Shown here piece after piece: positions 1 through 8,640 of a stretch of DNA of 64,000 bases. Origin of the DNA: Clostridia bacterium (GTDB lineage Bacteria; Bacillota; Clostridia; Oscillospirales; Butyricicoccaceae). The first letter of the stretch is position 1, and each line of letters opens with the position of its first letter. The stretch lies in contig JAQXOO010000015.1 in NCBI GenBank assembly GCA_029099685.1, positions 1-64,000 of the forward strand, given 5' to 3'. Below the pieces are notes generated by a model. It saw only the letters and a program-made list of their open reading frames with translations, searched no databases and was not told the DNA's origin. Position numbers and translations under genes: made by a program.

Positions 1-3000
1 GGTAATGCCGTTCTCAGCGGCCCACAGAACTGCGTTGGCGTAGTAAGCGTCAGCCGCCACGTCGGTGAAGGGATTCACGCTGTCGGAGGCGGGGGCCTTC
101 TGGCTGCGCCACAGGAAGGTGACGATCTGGGCGCGGGTGCATTTCGCGTTGGGGGTAAAGGTGGTGTCGCTGGTACCCGTGGTGATGCCGTTCTCGACCG
201 CCCACAAGACCGCATCGTAGTAGTAGCTCCCCTTGGCCACATCCTTGAAGGGCATTTCGCTGCTCTTGGGAGCGGGGCTGCCGGCAGCGCGCCACAGGAA
301 GGTCACGGCCTGCGCGCGGGTGCAGGGCGCGTTGGGTGCGAAGTGGGTATCATCCACGCCGCCGGTGATGCCGTTTTCAGCGGCCCACAGCACCGCGTCA
401 TAGTAATAATCGCCGGGGAACACATCCACGAAGAAGTTCAGCATGGAATTGTCCTCCATGAAGGTGGCCTTGACGGTGACCTTGCTTCCGGGCATTTTGA
501 AGGTGAACTTGCCGTCGCCCTTGTGGGTCAGCTCGATCTCGTTGCCGCTCTTGTCGGTGACGGTCAGGGTCTCCAGCGTGTAGCCCTTGTCGGGCGCAAC
601 GGTCAGGGTAACGGTCTCGCCCTTCGACGCGGTTTCAGGGCTGACGGTTATACTGCCATTCGCGGCATTGCCGATTGAAATCATTTTGCTTGGCGTGTGG
701 CCGTCGCAGTCCGGAGATGGAGTATCATCCTCAACGTCCTCATCCTCAACGTCCTCATCCTCAACGTCCTCATCCTCAGTGTCAGGCGTGTTGTTGGTGG
801 AAAGCAGCTCGTCGCTGGCCTCCGTCGCAGTCTCTCCCAAGTTGGCACCCCAGGCAGACACATACTCGCCGTCATCGATGTAGTAAAGGACCACAACGCT
901 CTCCGGCGTCATTGCACCGGACGTGATCACCGTATCGGGCGCAATCGGCATGCCGTCAAATTCCTGACTTCCGAGGGAATTGCCGGCTTCGTCCAGATAT
1001 TCGATCTCCGCGTCCATGGTCCCTGCGCCGGTGCCGCGGATATCCAGCACATAGTCCTCAGAATAGTCCAGCGTGAAAACGATGCCATCATCAACCCGCT
1101 CCACCGTGCCAAAGGGGCGCTCAAAAGGACCGTACTCACTGTCAAGGATAAAGCCGTTCAGCGTAACAGAAGCTTCCACAGGACAATTTATGCGGATGAT
1201 CGTCTTACTCGCTTTTTGGGTTTCCCGAACTTTCTTCCACGTTTTTGCTGTACCCTCAAAATAGGATCCGCCGTTGGTATCGTCAACGTAGTTGATCGAA
1301 TTCTTCAGCGAATCGTAACTCCTGTACTCTAATAAAAGACTGTGGTTGGTCTTGCTGACGTTTTTTCCTCCGCCATAGCTGATGCAATAAATTCCTTTTC
1401 CATCGTCTCTCTCTCCGAGAAATACGATCGAGTGGCCGAACAATCGGATTTCCTCTCCAGGATCAGCCCATTTGCGGATAAACTCTTTGACTTTTTCAAC
1501 GGATCTCTTATCACTGAATTTGTTGAATTTTTGTGCCTTTCCGGTACGACCGTAAGTGTACTGTTCGCAGAATTGCGCATATGCCATGCATCCGCCGCAT
1601 CCGTGCTGCAGCTTAATAGGGCCAAACACGGAATCTTTGATGATTTTATCTTTATATTTCTGCGTTTTGTTAGCCTGATCGATGTTCTGGATCGTAAAGT
1701 TTTTATTTAGGTCCACTGAACCCGTAAATATGGCCTTCTCAGTGTTTGCAAATTTACGATTCTTATTGATTCCCGTCGGTCTGAACTGTGCCTTGAAGAT
1801 CAGGTTATAGATCGCATTCTCAATATTCTCCCGGGAATCGGCATCTGCGTTTTTCAGAGCGTCTTTCGTAACGCGTTTAACGAACCGCAGATTGTTGGAT
1901 GCCTCATCGATCTTGATCGTATAGTTCCGCCGCGCGGCTGACGCACCGGGAACCTGGTTTGTAACCTGCACAGTAAATGTAAATGTACCGGCCTTCTTGG
2001 GTTTTCCGGTGATCTCGCCGGTTTCGCTGTTCATCGTCAGCCCATCCGGCAGCTTCCCAGAGGTGATACTCCATGTGAAGGGAACTGTCCCGGTCACCTT
2101 TATGGTATCCTTATAGGCCATACCGATCTCACTATCCAGCAGAGAATCCGTTGTGATGCCGGGCGCAGTCCCGGGCAGCGACGCAGACGGCCCCTTATAA
2201 CCGCATATCTTGCATTCCTGATGTTGTTTTCCCGGGTTTGCGCCGAAGGGCTCCTCATCCGGATACCACTCGAGAACGTGTACGCCCACATTCTCCACCG
2301 CATAACAGCCGGCATGCTTGCACCCAAACCAGTGTCCGCGGTCAAAAAGCGTTTCCCAATACCACTGCCACTGATGCATACCCAGACGAACATACGGGGT
2401 AGTGGTCGGGTCAAACGCCCATGTCGATTCCCGCTGTGCAGATGCTTCATTCGCGCCGGCGAAGATCTCCTCCGGAACATTCAGCGGCGCTTGGCTGAAC
2501 GCGGCGGGTTTGCCGATGACCGTCAGCGAGGCAGACGGGTTTGCAATCTGGATTGTCAGATTTTTCGCCTCGATGGCGATGCCGTCCTGTTTCCTCATTG
2601 TTATGCTTGATTCAATGCGCAGCGTCAAGTGATCCAGCTCCGATTTCAGCATCGGCGTAGTGCCCGCAGTGCCAAAACTGTTGCCATTCGCCCGCAGCGT
2701 CAGCGTGTTGGTCTTCGGATCAAAACTTGCTTCGCCCTTGCCCTTGCCCAGAATATCTGCCTTGTTGGCTTCCGTCACCTTTGTGCCGAAAAACCAGAGG
2801 GCATAGCTTTCATCCTCAGGTGGCGGAGTGGGAGTGGAGGGTTCCGGGCTGATATTCCATACGCAGTCATCGCTCGGCGTGACGGAAAGATCCTTTCCGC
2901 TGGCAAGAATTTTGCCGGAGATGGTCATCGTCACCTGACCGTGATACGGCGTGCATCCCCTGCCCTGAATACGCACAGCCATCATCCGGTCGTTTTGAGT

Positions 3001-4065
3001 CAGGGACTTTTCATTGACCAGATAGAATTCTCCGTCTGCAGGCGTATCCAGAAGCAGGTAGTTCGTCAGGTCGGTTCCGGCGGGGAGTGTGCCGTTCTCG
3101 GCGTCATATCCGTTGATCTGACTGAGGTCGAAGGAATCGCCCGTCAGATCAAGGTCAATACTTGCATTGATTGCGCGGTGTCCTTCGCCAGAAATCACGC
3201 CGGAGAGCGAAGCGGAGCGTGCCGTTGTCCCATCCGTATTGAATACAGCACTTGCCGCAGACCAGCTAGAACTTTGAACTGTGCTGATATCCCGGCTTAA
3301 TGCCGCAACTTTGAAGGTAAATTGGTCGAAATGGGAATCCTCCAGCCATGATTTTATATCCGCGCTGCATTCAGTGCTGTAAACAAGCTGAATCAGATTG
3401 CTGCTATTTACGTCAGATACTACAATGCCGTAGGCCGCAATCTGGGATGTATTGCTGCCTGGCTGTGTCCAACTGAGCACTCCATCCGTATAGCTCAAAT
3501 TTATCGGTGCTAAAAGCTTTTGGGAGGGCTGGGTATAGTGCCAGATATCAGATTCTGCTACTGCACTGTCCAACAGGTTATCAAAGTCATCGCCTGATGA
3601 GTTTCTCAGTTCCTCACTGATTATATATTGCACTGTGAAATAGTAGTCTCCGCTTTTCAGATGACCGGCGTTTGAAGTGCTATCGTCGTATTCATTGAAT
3701 ATTAACTCACTGACGATAGGCGTGCTTTCAATGCTACGGTATTTAGGCCACATAATAACAGTACCATCAGCAACAAATTCGTCTGAACCAGCAGGTGCGT
3801 CCGCTTTTCGGTACAGCTTATATTTTGCTTCGATAGCATAGTTTCCGATGACTTCAATTAGGTCTTCACCGTTCCATGTGCAGATTTCAGGCAAATAAAA
3901 GCCGGAATCGGTGTCATAGAACGACCATACGTCATTAGAATATCCGCCCCATTTCAGTCCGGTTGGGGTGGGAAGTGGTTCAGCAGTATTCGCCAGCGTC
4001 TGAACCGGCAAAATTCCCGCCAGCATCACAACGCACAACAGCAAAGAAACCATTCGTTTTCGCAT
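1..4065 (-). CDS. SLH-anchored surface protein with papain-like Cys/His region (partial, runs off left edge)
   Basis: The ORF track omits this gene because it has no stop before the window edge; the frame is open for 1355 codons. The start follows an AAAGGA ribosome site at 9 nt and opens a signal peptide (RKRMVSLLLCVVMLAGILP...LA). Next come beta-sandwich and Ig-like stretches, the latter resembling a putative-Ig (He_PIG-like) repeat near residues 675-760. A region with HGCGGCMAYAQF (Cys 823/826), GHSIVFLGE (His 878) and a YGGG turn follows, in the order and spacing of a papain-like cysteine peptidase or C39/CHAP-type fold. An acidic EDEDV linker and a GxxVTLTVAPDKGY-type bacterial repeat lead to SLH repeats (from about residue 1210), the last cut by the edge. 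SLH domains bind pyruvylated wall polymer, so the protein is probably on the cell surface. The peptidase call is an inference from motif order; it could be a catalytically dead fold. Confidence 0.85.
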   Translation of the reverse strand, partial: MRKRMVSLLLCVVMLAGILPVQTLANTAEPLPTPTGLKWGGYSNDVWSFYDTDSGFYLPEICTWNGEDLIEVIGNYAIEAKYKLYRKADAPAGSDEFVADGTVIMWPKYRSIESTPIVSELIFNEYDDSTSNAGHLKSGDYYFTVQYIISEELRNSSGDDFDNLLDSAVAESDIWHYTQPSQKLLAPINLSYTDGVLSWTQPGSNTSQIAAYGIVVSDVNSSNLIQLVYSTECSADIKSWLEDSHFDQFTFKVAALSRDISTVQSSSWSAASAVFNTDGTTARSASLSGVISGEGHRAINASIDLDLTGDSFDLSQINGYDAENGTLPAGTDLTNYLLLDTPADGEFYLVNEKSLTQNDRMMAVRIQGRGCTPYHGQVTMTISGKILASGKDLSVTPSDDCVWNISPEPSTPTPPPEDESYALWFFGTKVTEANKADILGKGKGEASFDPKTNTLTLRANGNSFGTAGTTPMLKSELDHLTLRIESSITMRKQDGIAIEAKNLTIQIANPSASLTVIGKPAAFSQAPLNVPEEIFAGANEASAQRESTWAFDPTTTPYVRLGMHQWQWYWETLFDRGHWFGCKHAGCYAVENVGVHVLEWYPDEEPFGANPGKQHQECKICGYKGPSASLPGTAPGITTDSLLDSEIGMAYKDTIKVTGTVPFTWSITSGKLPDGLTMNSETGEITGKPKKAGTFTFTVQVTNQVPGASAARRNYTIKIDEASNNLRFVKRVTKDALKNADADSRENIENAIYNLIFKAQFRPTGINKNRKFANTEKAIFTGSVDLNKNFTIQNIDQANKTQKYKDKIIKDSVFGPIKLQHGCGGCMAYAQFCEQYTYGRTGKAQKFNKFSDKRSVEKVKEFIRKWADPGEEIRLFGHSIVFLGERDDGKGIYCISYGGGKNVSKTNHSLLLEYRSYDSLKNSINYVDDTNGGSYFEGTAKTWKKVRETQKASKTIIRINCPVEASVTLNGFILDSEYGPFERPFGTVERVDDGIVFTLDYSEDYVLDIRGTGAGTMDAEIEYLDEAGNSLGSQEFDGMPIAPDTVITSGAMTPESVVVLYYIDDGEYVSAWGANLGETATEASDELLSTNNTPDTEDEDVEDEDVEDEDVEDDTPSPDCDGHTPSKMISIGNAANGSITVSPETASKGETVTLTVAPDKGYTLETLTVTDKSGNEIELTHKGDGKFTFKMPGSKVTVKATFMEDNSMLNFFVDVFPGDYYYDAVLWAAENGITGGVDDTHFAPNAPCTRAQAVTFLWRAAGSPAPKSSEMPFKDVAKGSYYYDAVLWAVENGITTGTSDTTFTPNAKCTRAQIVTFLWRSQKAPASDSVNPFTDVAADAYYANAVLWAAENGIT
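726..785 (-). repeat. 15-bp tandem repeat coding an acidic linker
   Basis: Three exact tandem copies of a 15-bp unit (CATCCTCAACGTCCT on the plus strand) and one degenerate copy lie inside the SLH gene. In the coding frame they give repeated EDEDV, a highly acidic spacer between the enzyme-like part and the wall-binding part. Unit number is likely to vary between strains by slippage, in whole codons. Confidence 0.9.
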
Positions 4066-4140
4066 CTCTCATTTTCCTTTCTCGCATTTGATGATTTCCG
4101 CAGGGAGTATGGTTTCCGATCCGCGCGGGCACCTCCTCCG

Positions 4141-4260
4141 CCGCAGAAAGGGCTTGCGCTGCACGGCAACTTTGTGTATATTTATAGCGTAAATCCCCCA
4201 TTGCGGCGACCGCTTTTGCACGATCCGCACGGTTTTCAGCATAATTCGCACAACGATTCA
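4141..4260 (-). repeat. 120-bp repeat, copy A (upstream of SLH gene)
   Basis: This segment matches another at 18670-18789 at 112 of 120 positions with no gaps. Both copies lie, in the same orientation, in the 5' region of a minus-strand SLH gene, 75-110 nt before its start codon. On the minus strand the copy contains CTATAAATATACAC, an AT-rich run that could hold a -10 box, but no good -35 is visible. It may be a shared promoter/leader or a short dispersed repeat. The plus-strand kinase gene begins 13 nt beyond its other end. Confidence 0.85.
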
Positions 4261-4273
4261 GGAGGAATGCTTT

Positions 4274-5563
4274 ATGATACGCCTGACCCCTCTCTTTCTG
4301 ATCGGAAACGCCATTTTTTATTGCATCATGGCCGCCGCGTACTGCCGGATCCTCAAGCGCCGGTTTTCCTGGCCGGTCACGCTGCTTGGATTTCTGATCG
4401 GCTTTTTGGCCTATGTGCTCCCCCCGGAGTTGATGCCCTACGCGGACATGGAGCGGGTGTTGTTTGCGCTGGTCACCGTCCCCCTGACGCCCATTGTGTT
4501 GTTCCGGGACAAATGGTATAAATCCCTGCTCTGCGCCGCCGTCGCACTGGTATCCATGTCCGTGTCGGATCTGTTCTCGGTCTCCGTTTTGCTGACGCCG
4601 GAGCAGCTCCAGCAGGGTCTTACCTTTCAGCCGTTCCAGGTGCAGCTGGCTGTGTTTGCCATCTTTTTAGCCACGGACGCGTTTCTGATGTGGGCCTTTA
4701 CACTGCTGATGAACCGCTATAAGAACCGGCTTTCGGGTAAAGAATGGCTGCTGTATCTGAGCTTTCCCATCAGCCAGTATCTTCTGCTGTATGGCTGGAT
4801 CATCCTCTGCCGGGTGGATTTCAGCCTGCGCCGCGTCCTGGTCATGCTGCTGGGTCTGGCAGTCTGCGTAGTGGCGGACGCCGCGCTGTTCGCCGCGATC
4901 CGCGGTATGGCGCAGCGAAGCGAACTGAAAGCGAAAAATGACCTGTTGGCCCGGCAGATCGACCTGCAAAAAGAGCACTATTCCGCCATTACAGCCCAAT
5001 ATGAGAATATCCGCCGGATCCGCCACGATATATCCAGCCATCTGTATACCGTGGAGGCTCTTTTGAAGGAGGGGCAGTATACCGAGGCTGCAGCCTATTC
5101 CGCCGAGGTATCCGAAGCCTGCCGCTACAGATCCAATCTGGGCAGCTGTGAAAATCCCATCGTGGACGCCTTTCTCTTTTCCAGAACCGAGGAACTGAAG
5201 ACACAGGGCTATGAAATACAGACACAGGTCCGTGTCCCGGCCCGCACCGGCATTCCGGATGCCGATATGGTGGTGGCCTTCGGAAATCTGCTGGACAATG
5301 CCGTGGAGGCCTGTCAGGCCGCCGGGAGAAAGCAGATCGCCCTTTCCGCGCATATGGAAAAGGGGTATCTTCACATTGAAGAGCGCAATCTCGCCCCCGC
5401 AGCCCCCACCTCCCGAAAGCGCCGCATCCCGGAGCTGGAACGGGGCATCGGCTTTCACATTCTTCAGGAGCTTGCCGGAAGGTATGACGGAAGCTTTGCC
5501 GCTTCTGTGGAGCAAAACGAGTTTACGGCAAGCCTGATCCTGAAAGGAGCTGCAGAGGTATGA
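4274..5563 (+). CDS. AgrC/ComD-type sensor histidine kinase (GHKL family)
   Basis: 429 aa. The first ~215 residues form six or seven hydrophobic helices, a membrane sensor domain as in quorum-sensing kinases of the HPK10 class. A dimerisation helix follows with the phospho-acceptor His251 in IRRIRHDISSHL. A GHKL ATPase domain has the N box FGNLLDNAVEAC (about 337-346) and a G-box-like GIGFHILQELAGRY near the C-terminus. The start follows AGGAGG at a good distance. The stop overlaps the start of the response regulator by 4 nt (ATGA), so the pair is translationally coupled. No AgrB or AgrD-like peptide gene is visible nearby, so the signal may be made elsewhere or may not be a peptide. Confidence 0.88.
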   Translation: MIRLTPLFLIGNAIFYCIMAAAYCRILKRRFSWPVTLLGFLIGFLAYVLPPELMPYADMERVLFALVTVPLTPIVLFRDKWYKSLLCAAVALVSMSVSDLFSVSVLLTPEQLQQGLTFQPFQVQLAVFAIFLATDAFLMWAFTLLMNRYKNRLSGKEWLLYLSFPISQYLLLYGWIILCRVDFSLRRVLVMLLGLAVCVVADAALFAAIRGMAQRSELKAKNDLLARQIDLQKEHYSAITAQYENIRRIRHDISSHLYTVEALLKEGQYTEAAAYSAEVSEACRYRSNLGSCENPIVDAFLFSRTEELKTQGYEIQTQVRVPARTGIPDADMVVAFGNLLDNAVEACQAAGRKQIALSAHMEKGYLHIEERNLAPAAPTSRKRRIPELERGIGFHILQELAGRYDGSFAASVEQNEFTASLILKGAAEV

Positions 5564-6264
5564 TTCCGATCGCCGTCTGCGATGATGAACGGATACACGG
5601 TCTGCGGACCAGAGAGGTCATTCTCAGCCACGGCGGGGTACGGGATCCCGTGGTCCAACTCTTCGAAACGCCGGACGCTCTGTTGGACGCCATCCGCCTG
5701 CGGGATTACTGCCCCCGGGTGGCCGTGCTGGACATCCGGATGGAGGGTACCGACGGGATCCGGCTGGCGGAACAGATCAACGACCTGTTGCCCCAGTGCG
5801 CCGTGATTTTCCTGACCGCGTTTTTGGAATACGCCACCGATGTCTACGAGACGCGGCATGTCTATTTTATTCTGAAAAACGAGCTGGAGCAGCGGATCGG
5901 CAGCGCACTGGAAAAGGCGCTTGACGGGACGGGGATGCCCCCGCACCTGCATCTGTCTTCCGGTTCTTCCGTCAAAAGCATTCTGCTTCGGGATGTCCTC
6001 TATCTGGAGCGGATCCTGCACAAGACAAGGGTTCGGATGGGTAATGGCACAGAGATGGTGGCCGCGCCTCCTGCCGAACTGCTGAAAGACGTGAGGGAAG
6101 GCACTTTTATCCGCTGCCACCAAAGCTATTGGGTCAACTACGAACATATCAACGCCATGGAAAAAAATGAGTTCGTGCTGTCCGACGGGACGCGGATCCC
6201 GATCAGCCGCACCTTTCGCGACAGCGCAAAGGCTGCGTTTTTCTCCGATATGCGCACGCGTTGA
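5560..6264 (+). CDS. LytTR-family response regulator
   Basis: 234 aa. The N-terminal receiver has the acidic pair in AVCDDE (Asp8/9), the phospho-acceptor Asp58 in AVLDIRM, and a conserved Lys before the linker (FILKNE). The C-terminal ~100 residues form a LytTR DNA-binding domain: SILLRDVLYLERI, then FIRCHQSYWVNYEHI and the closing SDGTRIPISRTFRDSAKAAFF. LytTR regulators (AgrA, VirR, ComE) bind paired 9-bp repeats and are the usual partners of GHKL kinases such as the one it overlaps. Targets are not evident from the sequence; the neighbouring SLH surface protein is a reasonable guess. Confidence 0.9.
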   Translation: MIPIAVCDDERIHGLRTREVILSHGGVRDPVVQLFETPDALLDAIRLRDYCPRVAVLDIRMEGTDGIRLAEQINDLLPQCAVIFLTAFLEYATDVYETRHVYFILKNELEQRIGSALEKALDGTGMPPHLHLSSGSSVKSILLRDVLYLERILHKTRVRMGNGTEMVAAPPAELLKDVREGTFIRCHQSYWVNYEHINAMEKNEFVLSDGTRIPISRTFRDSAKAAFFSDMRTR

Positions 6265-6297
6265 TTTCCGCAAATGCCGTACAGGAGCTGCCTAAGG

Positions 6298-6558
6298 ATG
6301 TTCCTCTCCAACTTCGGCATTGACTATGACGCGATCGCCAAGGAACAATTTGTAAACCTGATTGAGGTCTTGAACCTGTCCAAACATAAGAAAACCCCAC
6401 TATCCAGCGGGGCAAGGCAAGTCTCCAACAGACCCGCGGAAAAGGAAAACGCGAATAAGCGGAAAACACGCCATACGCAGCCTTTGAAGCTGAATATGGC
6501 GTGTTTTTTCATTGATCAATCGATGCTCATTTCGCGCTGTTGCGCTAACACTGCCTGA
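6298..6558 (+). other. Short unassigned ORF between regulator and terminator
   Basis: The reading frame opens with MFLSNFGIDYDAIAKEQF, which looks protein-like (acidic/amphipathic helix), but no ribosome site precedes it. Its second half runs across a strong intrinsic terminator and ends in hydrophobic nonsense. It could be the last ~40 codons of a degraded mobile-element protein. I do not recognise it. The rest of this intergenic stretch holds nothing else I can support. Confidence 0.2.
6463..6509 (+). terminator. Intrinsic terminator
   Basis: A perfect 13-bp stem (AAAACACGCCATA with its complement) is followed by a six-T run. It lies about 200 nt after the response regulator and before the convergent NamZ-like gene. 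The A-rich left arm lets it work in both directions. Confidence 0.8.
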
Positions 6559-6603
6559 CGAACACCTGCCATTGGGTGGCTTTTTGCTTGGTTCCGCGCC
6601 TTT

Positions 6604-7740
6604 TCAATACAGCCGGTACTGTTCCGCCTGTTCCCGGAAGGCGGCGCAGTCGGCCGCTTGGTCCCGGAGCAGCGTGTCCGCGCTCCAGTCCGGCTCCTCC
6701 AGGTCCCGCCGGCCCGCCAGCAGGGAAAGAAAGCACGTTCCGCCTGCTGTCTGGGGCGGCAGAACGGAAAAGGTCCCTGGAAACGCCGTCCTTGCCAGCT
6801 CCACCAGGCGGAATCCCAGCTCCACCGGCCGGATGCTGTGCCCGTCGGTAACGTGCAGATGCACGCCGCCGCAGACTTCGCCCCGGTGCTTGGAGGCCGT
6901 GGGCACAAAATACACCGGCGTGCTCTCCACCCCGGGCAAGCCCAGGGCGTTAAAAGCCCGGGACAGCCCTTCGGCGTCCACGCCGGGCGCGCCCACCATG
7001 GCAAAGGGGTCCGCCGTGCCCCGGCCCTCGGACCAGGAAGTGCCCTCAAACAGGCAGGTGCCGGGATAGAGCAGCGCCGTCTCGAACCGGGGCATGGCCA
7101 GACTAGGCATCACCCACACCCGCCCCCAGTCATAAAACATCATGGACCGGGTCAGCCCCGCGCAGGGCACCACCTGCAGGTCGCAGCCCAGTCTTTCCTC
7201 TCCGTTGACCATCCGGGCGAACTCGCCGCAGGTCAGGCCGTAGCGCTGGGGCATCTCCCAGCAGCCCACAAAGCTGCGGCATTCCCGCTGCAGCAGGGTG
7301 CCTTCCACCGTCCCGCCCAGGGGATTGCCCCGGTCCAGCACCACCAGGCGCTTGCCCGCTCCGGCGCAGCCGGCCATGGCGTTTCGCAGGGTGGAAATAA
7401 AGGTATAATACCGGCATCCCACGTCCTGAATGTCATAGACCAGCGTGTCGAACCGGTCCAGCGCCTGGAACGAAAGCCCCTTGCCATCTCTGCGGTACAG
7501 GCTCATCATGGGCAGGCCGGAGGGCCCGTCCACGCAGTCGTCAAACAGCTCTCCCGCGCCCTTGTCCCCCCGGACGCCGTGCTCCGGGGCCAGCAGCAAC
7601 TGCAGGTCGCAGACCTCCCGCAGCCGGTCGATGGAACTGCGGTTGTCCGCCGTCCGGCCCGAGGGCGCGGTGATCAGCGCCACCCGCCCCGCCAGCAGCT
7701 CCCGGTATTCCGCCACACGGTCAATGCCGAATAAGATCAT
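6604..7740 (-). CDS. DUF1343 family protein, NamZ-like exo-beta-N-acetylmuramidase
   Basis: 378 aa, close to the family's usual ~400. The long track ORF starts too early. The true start is the ATG giving MILFGIDRVAEYRELL, placed 4 nt inside the preceding acetyltransferase gene (ATGA) with AAGGAG before it. Family hallmarks visible are LLAPEHGVRGD, LVYDIQDVGCRYYTFISTL, LDRGNPLGG, and the C-terminal GVHLHVTD...RPVELGFRLVELA. Members described in Bacteroidetes and Bacillus release MurNAc from the non-reducing end of peptidoglycan fragments. No signal peptide is seen, so it would act on imported muropeptides in the cytosol. It ends the M18-GNAT-namZ operon, which fits peptide/wall recycling. Confidence 0.85.
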   Translation of the reverse strand: MILFGIDRVAEYRELLAGRVALITAPSGRTADNRSSIDRLREVCDLQLLLAPEHGVRGDKGAGELFDDCVDGPSGLPMMSLYRRDGKGLSFQALDRFDTLVYDIQDVGCRYYTFISTLRNAMAGCAGAGKRLVVLDRGNPLGGTVEGTLLQRECRSFVGCWEMPQRYGLTCGEFARMVNGEERLGCDLQVVPCAGLTRSMMFYDWGRVWVMPSLAMPRFETALLYPGTCLFEGTSWSEGRGTADPFAMVGAPGVDAEGLSRAFNALGLPGVESTPVYFVPTASKHRGEVCGGVHLHVTDGHSIRPVELGFRLVELARTAFPGTFSVLPPQTAGGTCFLSLLAGRRDLEEPDWSADTLLRDQAADCAAFREQAEQYRLY

Positions 7741-8630
7741 AACAGCTCCTTTTCCATCGCGGCGAACGTCCGGACGTCCCGGAAGCCCGCCTTGCGGTAC
7801 ATCCTCCCGGCGGGGTTGTCCACCCCGGTGAACAGGGTCATATACCGTGCCCCCGCCGCCTGCTCCGCCTGCAAAAGGCGGTAAAACAGCAGCTTGCCCA
7901 ATCCGTGTCCCCGCCATTGCGGCCCCACGGCGATGCCCGCGAAATAGCCCCGCCCGCAGGGCTCGGGCCGCACCGGCCCGGTAAAGCCCGCCACCGTGGA
8001 GCCGGACAGGCCCACCAGCAGGGGCAGTCCCGCCCGGGCCGCCGCCGGGATCTCGGCGCTCCACATGGAATTGCGCAGGCTCTCCACCATCTCATCCACG
8101 CCCCGGTGGCGAGCGCTGTCATACCAGTCCACGGTATAGCCCTCCTCCGCCATGGCCTCTGCCTGCCGGGCCAGTTCCTCTGGAAAGGAGAAGCCCTCCA
8201 GCGGCAGGTACATGGCCGTCTGGCGGCTGCGCACCTGCCAGCCCCGGCTCTTCAGCAGGGGAAGCAGGCCGCTGTCCTCGGGCACGCCGGGCAGGTTGTT
8301 GTGGAGCGCCCCGCCGGTGCCCGGGAGGACCCAGGGCAGGCGGATCGGACAAAACCAGTTCACCTGCAGCCGGGAAAGGCCCCGGGCCGCGGCGTCTGCC
8401 TCCGCGATTTCCAGCAGCTCCGCCGTTTGTCCCAGGGCGCAGGCCAGGAATTCCCCCGTGCAGCAGACAAAACCCCGGACCGCGCCGTCCTCCAGCGCCA
8501 CCCACGCCCGCTCCGGGCAAAAGTCCGGATGCCCGGTGAGCAGGTCCGCTGCCCCGGGGGCGCAGCGTTCCTCTGCCAGCGTCCGGATAGCGTCTCCGGG
8601 CCGCCAGTTCCGCAGGGTCATCTCTCCCAT
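7737..8630 (-). CDS. Tandem GNAT-fold N-acetyltransferase
   Basis: 297 aa, about twice a single GNAT domain. The C-terminal half carries motif A, GIAVGPQWRGHGLGKLLFYRLL (about 228-250), the acetyl-CoA pyrophosphate-binding loop, and ends in a typical RMYRKAGFRDVRTFAAMEKEL. The N-terminal half looks like a degenerate GNAT repeat without a clear loop. The start follows AAGGA located just after the stop of the M18 peptidase gene. The acyl acceptor cannot be read from sequence; the operon with an aminopeptidase and a muramidase suggests a peptide or amino-sugar amine. Confidence 0.8.
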   Translation of the reverse strand: MGEMTLRNWRPGDAIRTLAEERCAPGAADLLTGHPDFCPERAWVALEDGAVRGFVCCTGEFLACALGQTAELLEIAEADAAARGLSRLQVNWFCPIRLPWVLPGTGGALHNNLPGVPEDSGLLPLLKSRGWQVRSRQTAMYLPLEGFSFPEELARQAEAMAEEGYTVDWYDSARHRGVDEMVESLRNSMWSAEIPAAARAGLPLLVGLSGSTVAGFTGPVRPEPCGRGYFAGIAVGPQWRGHGLGKLLFYRLLQAEQAAGARYMTLFTGVDNPAGRMYRKAGFRDVRTFAAMEKELL

Positions 8631-8640
8631 GGGCCGTTCC

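Noticed and set aside
726-785. Short repeats considered as a CRISPR array
   Set aside because: Units are 15 bp, directly adjacent with no spacers, and lie inside a coding frame.
4069-4251. Small minus ORF conserved in both copies of the 120-bp repeat (MRIMLKTVRIVQKRS)
   Set aside because: The identity is explained by the DNA repeat itself, there is no ribosome site, and the frames diverge immediately outside the repeat.
6604-8064. 486-codon track ORF for the NamZ-like gene
   Set aside because: Its first ~108 codons overlap the acetyltransferase gene; the internal ATG with the ATGA overlap and the family N-terminus is the real start.
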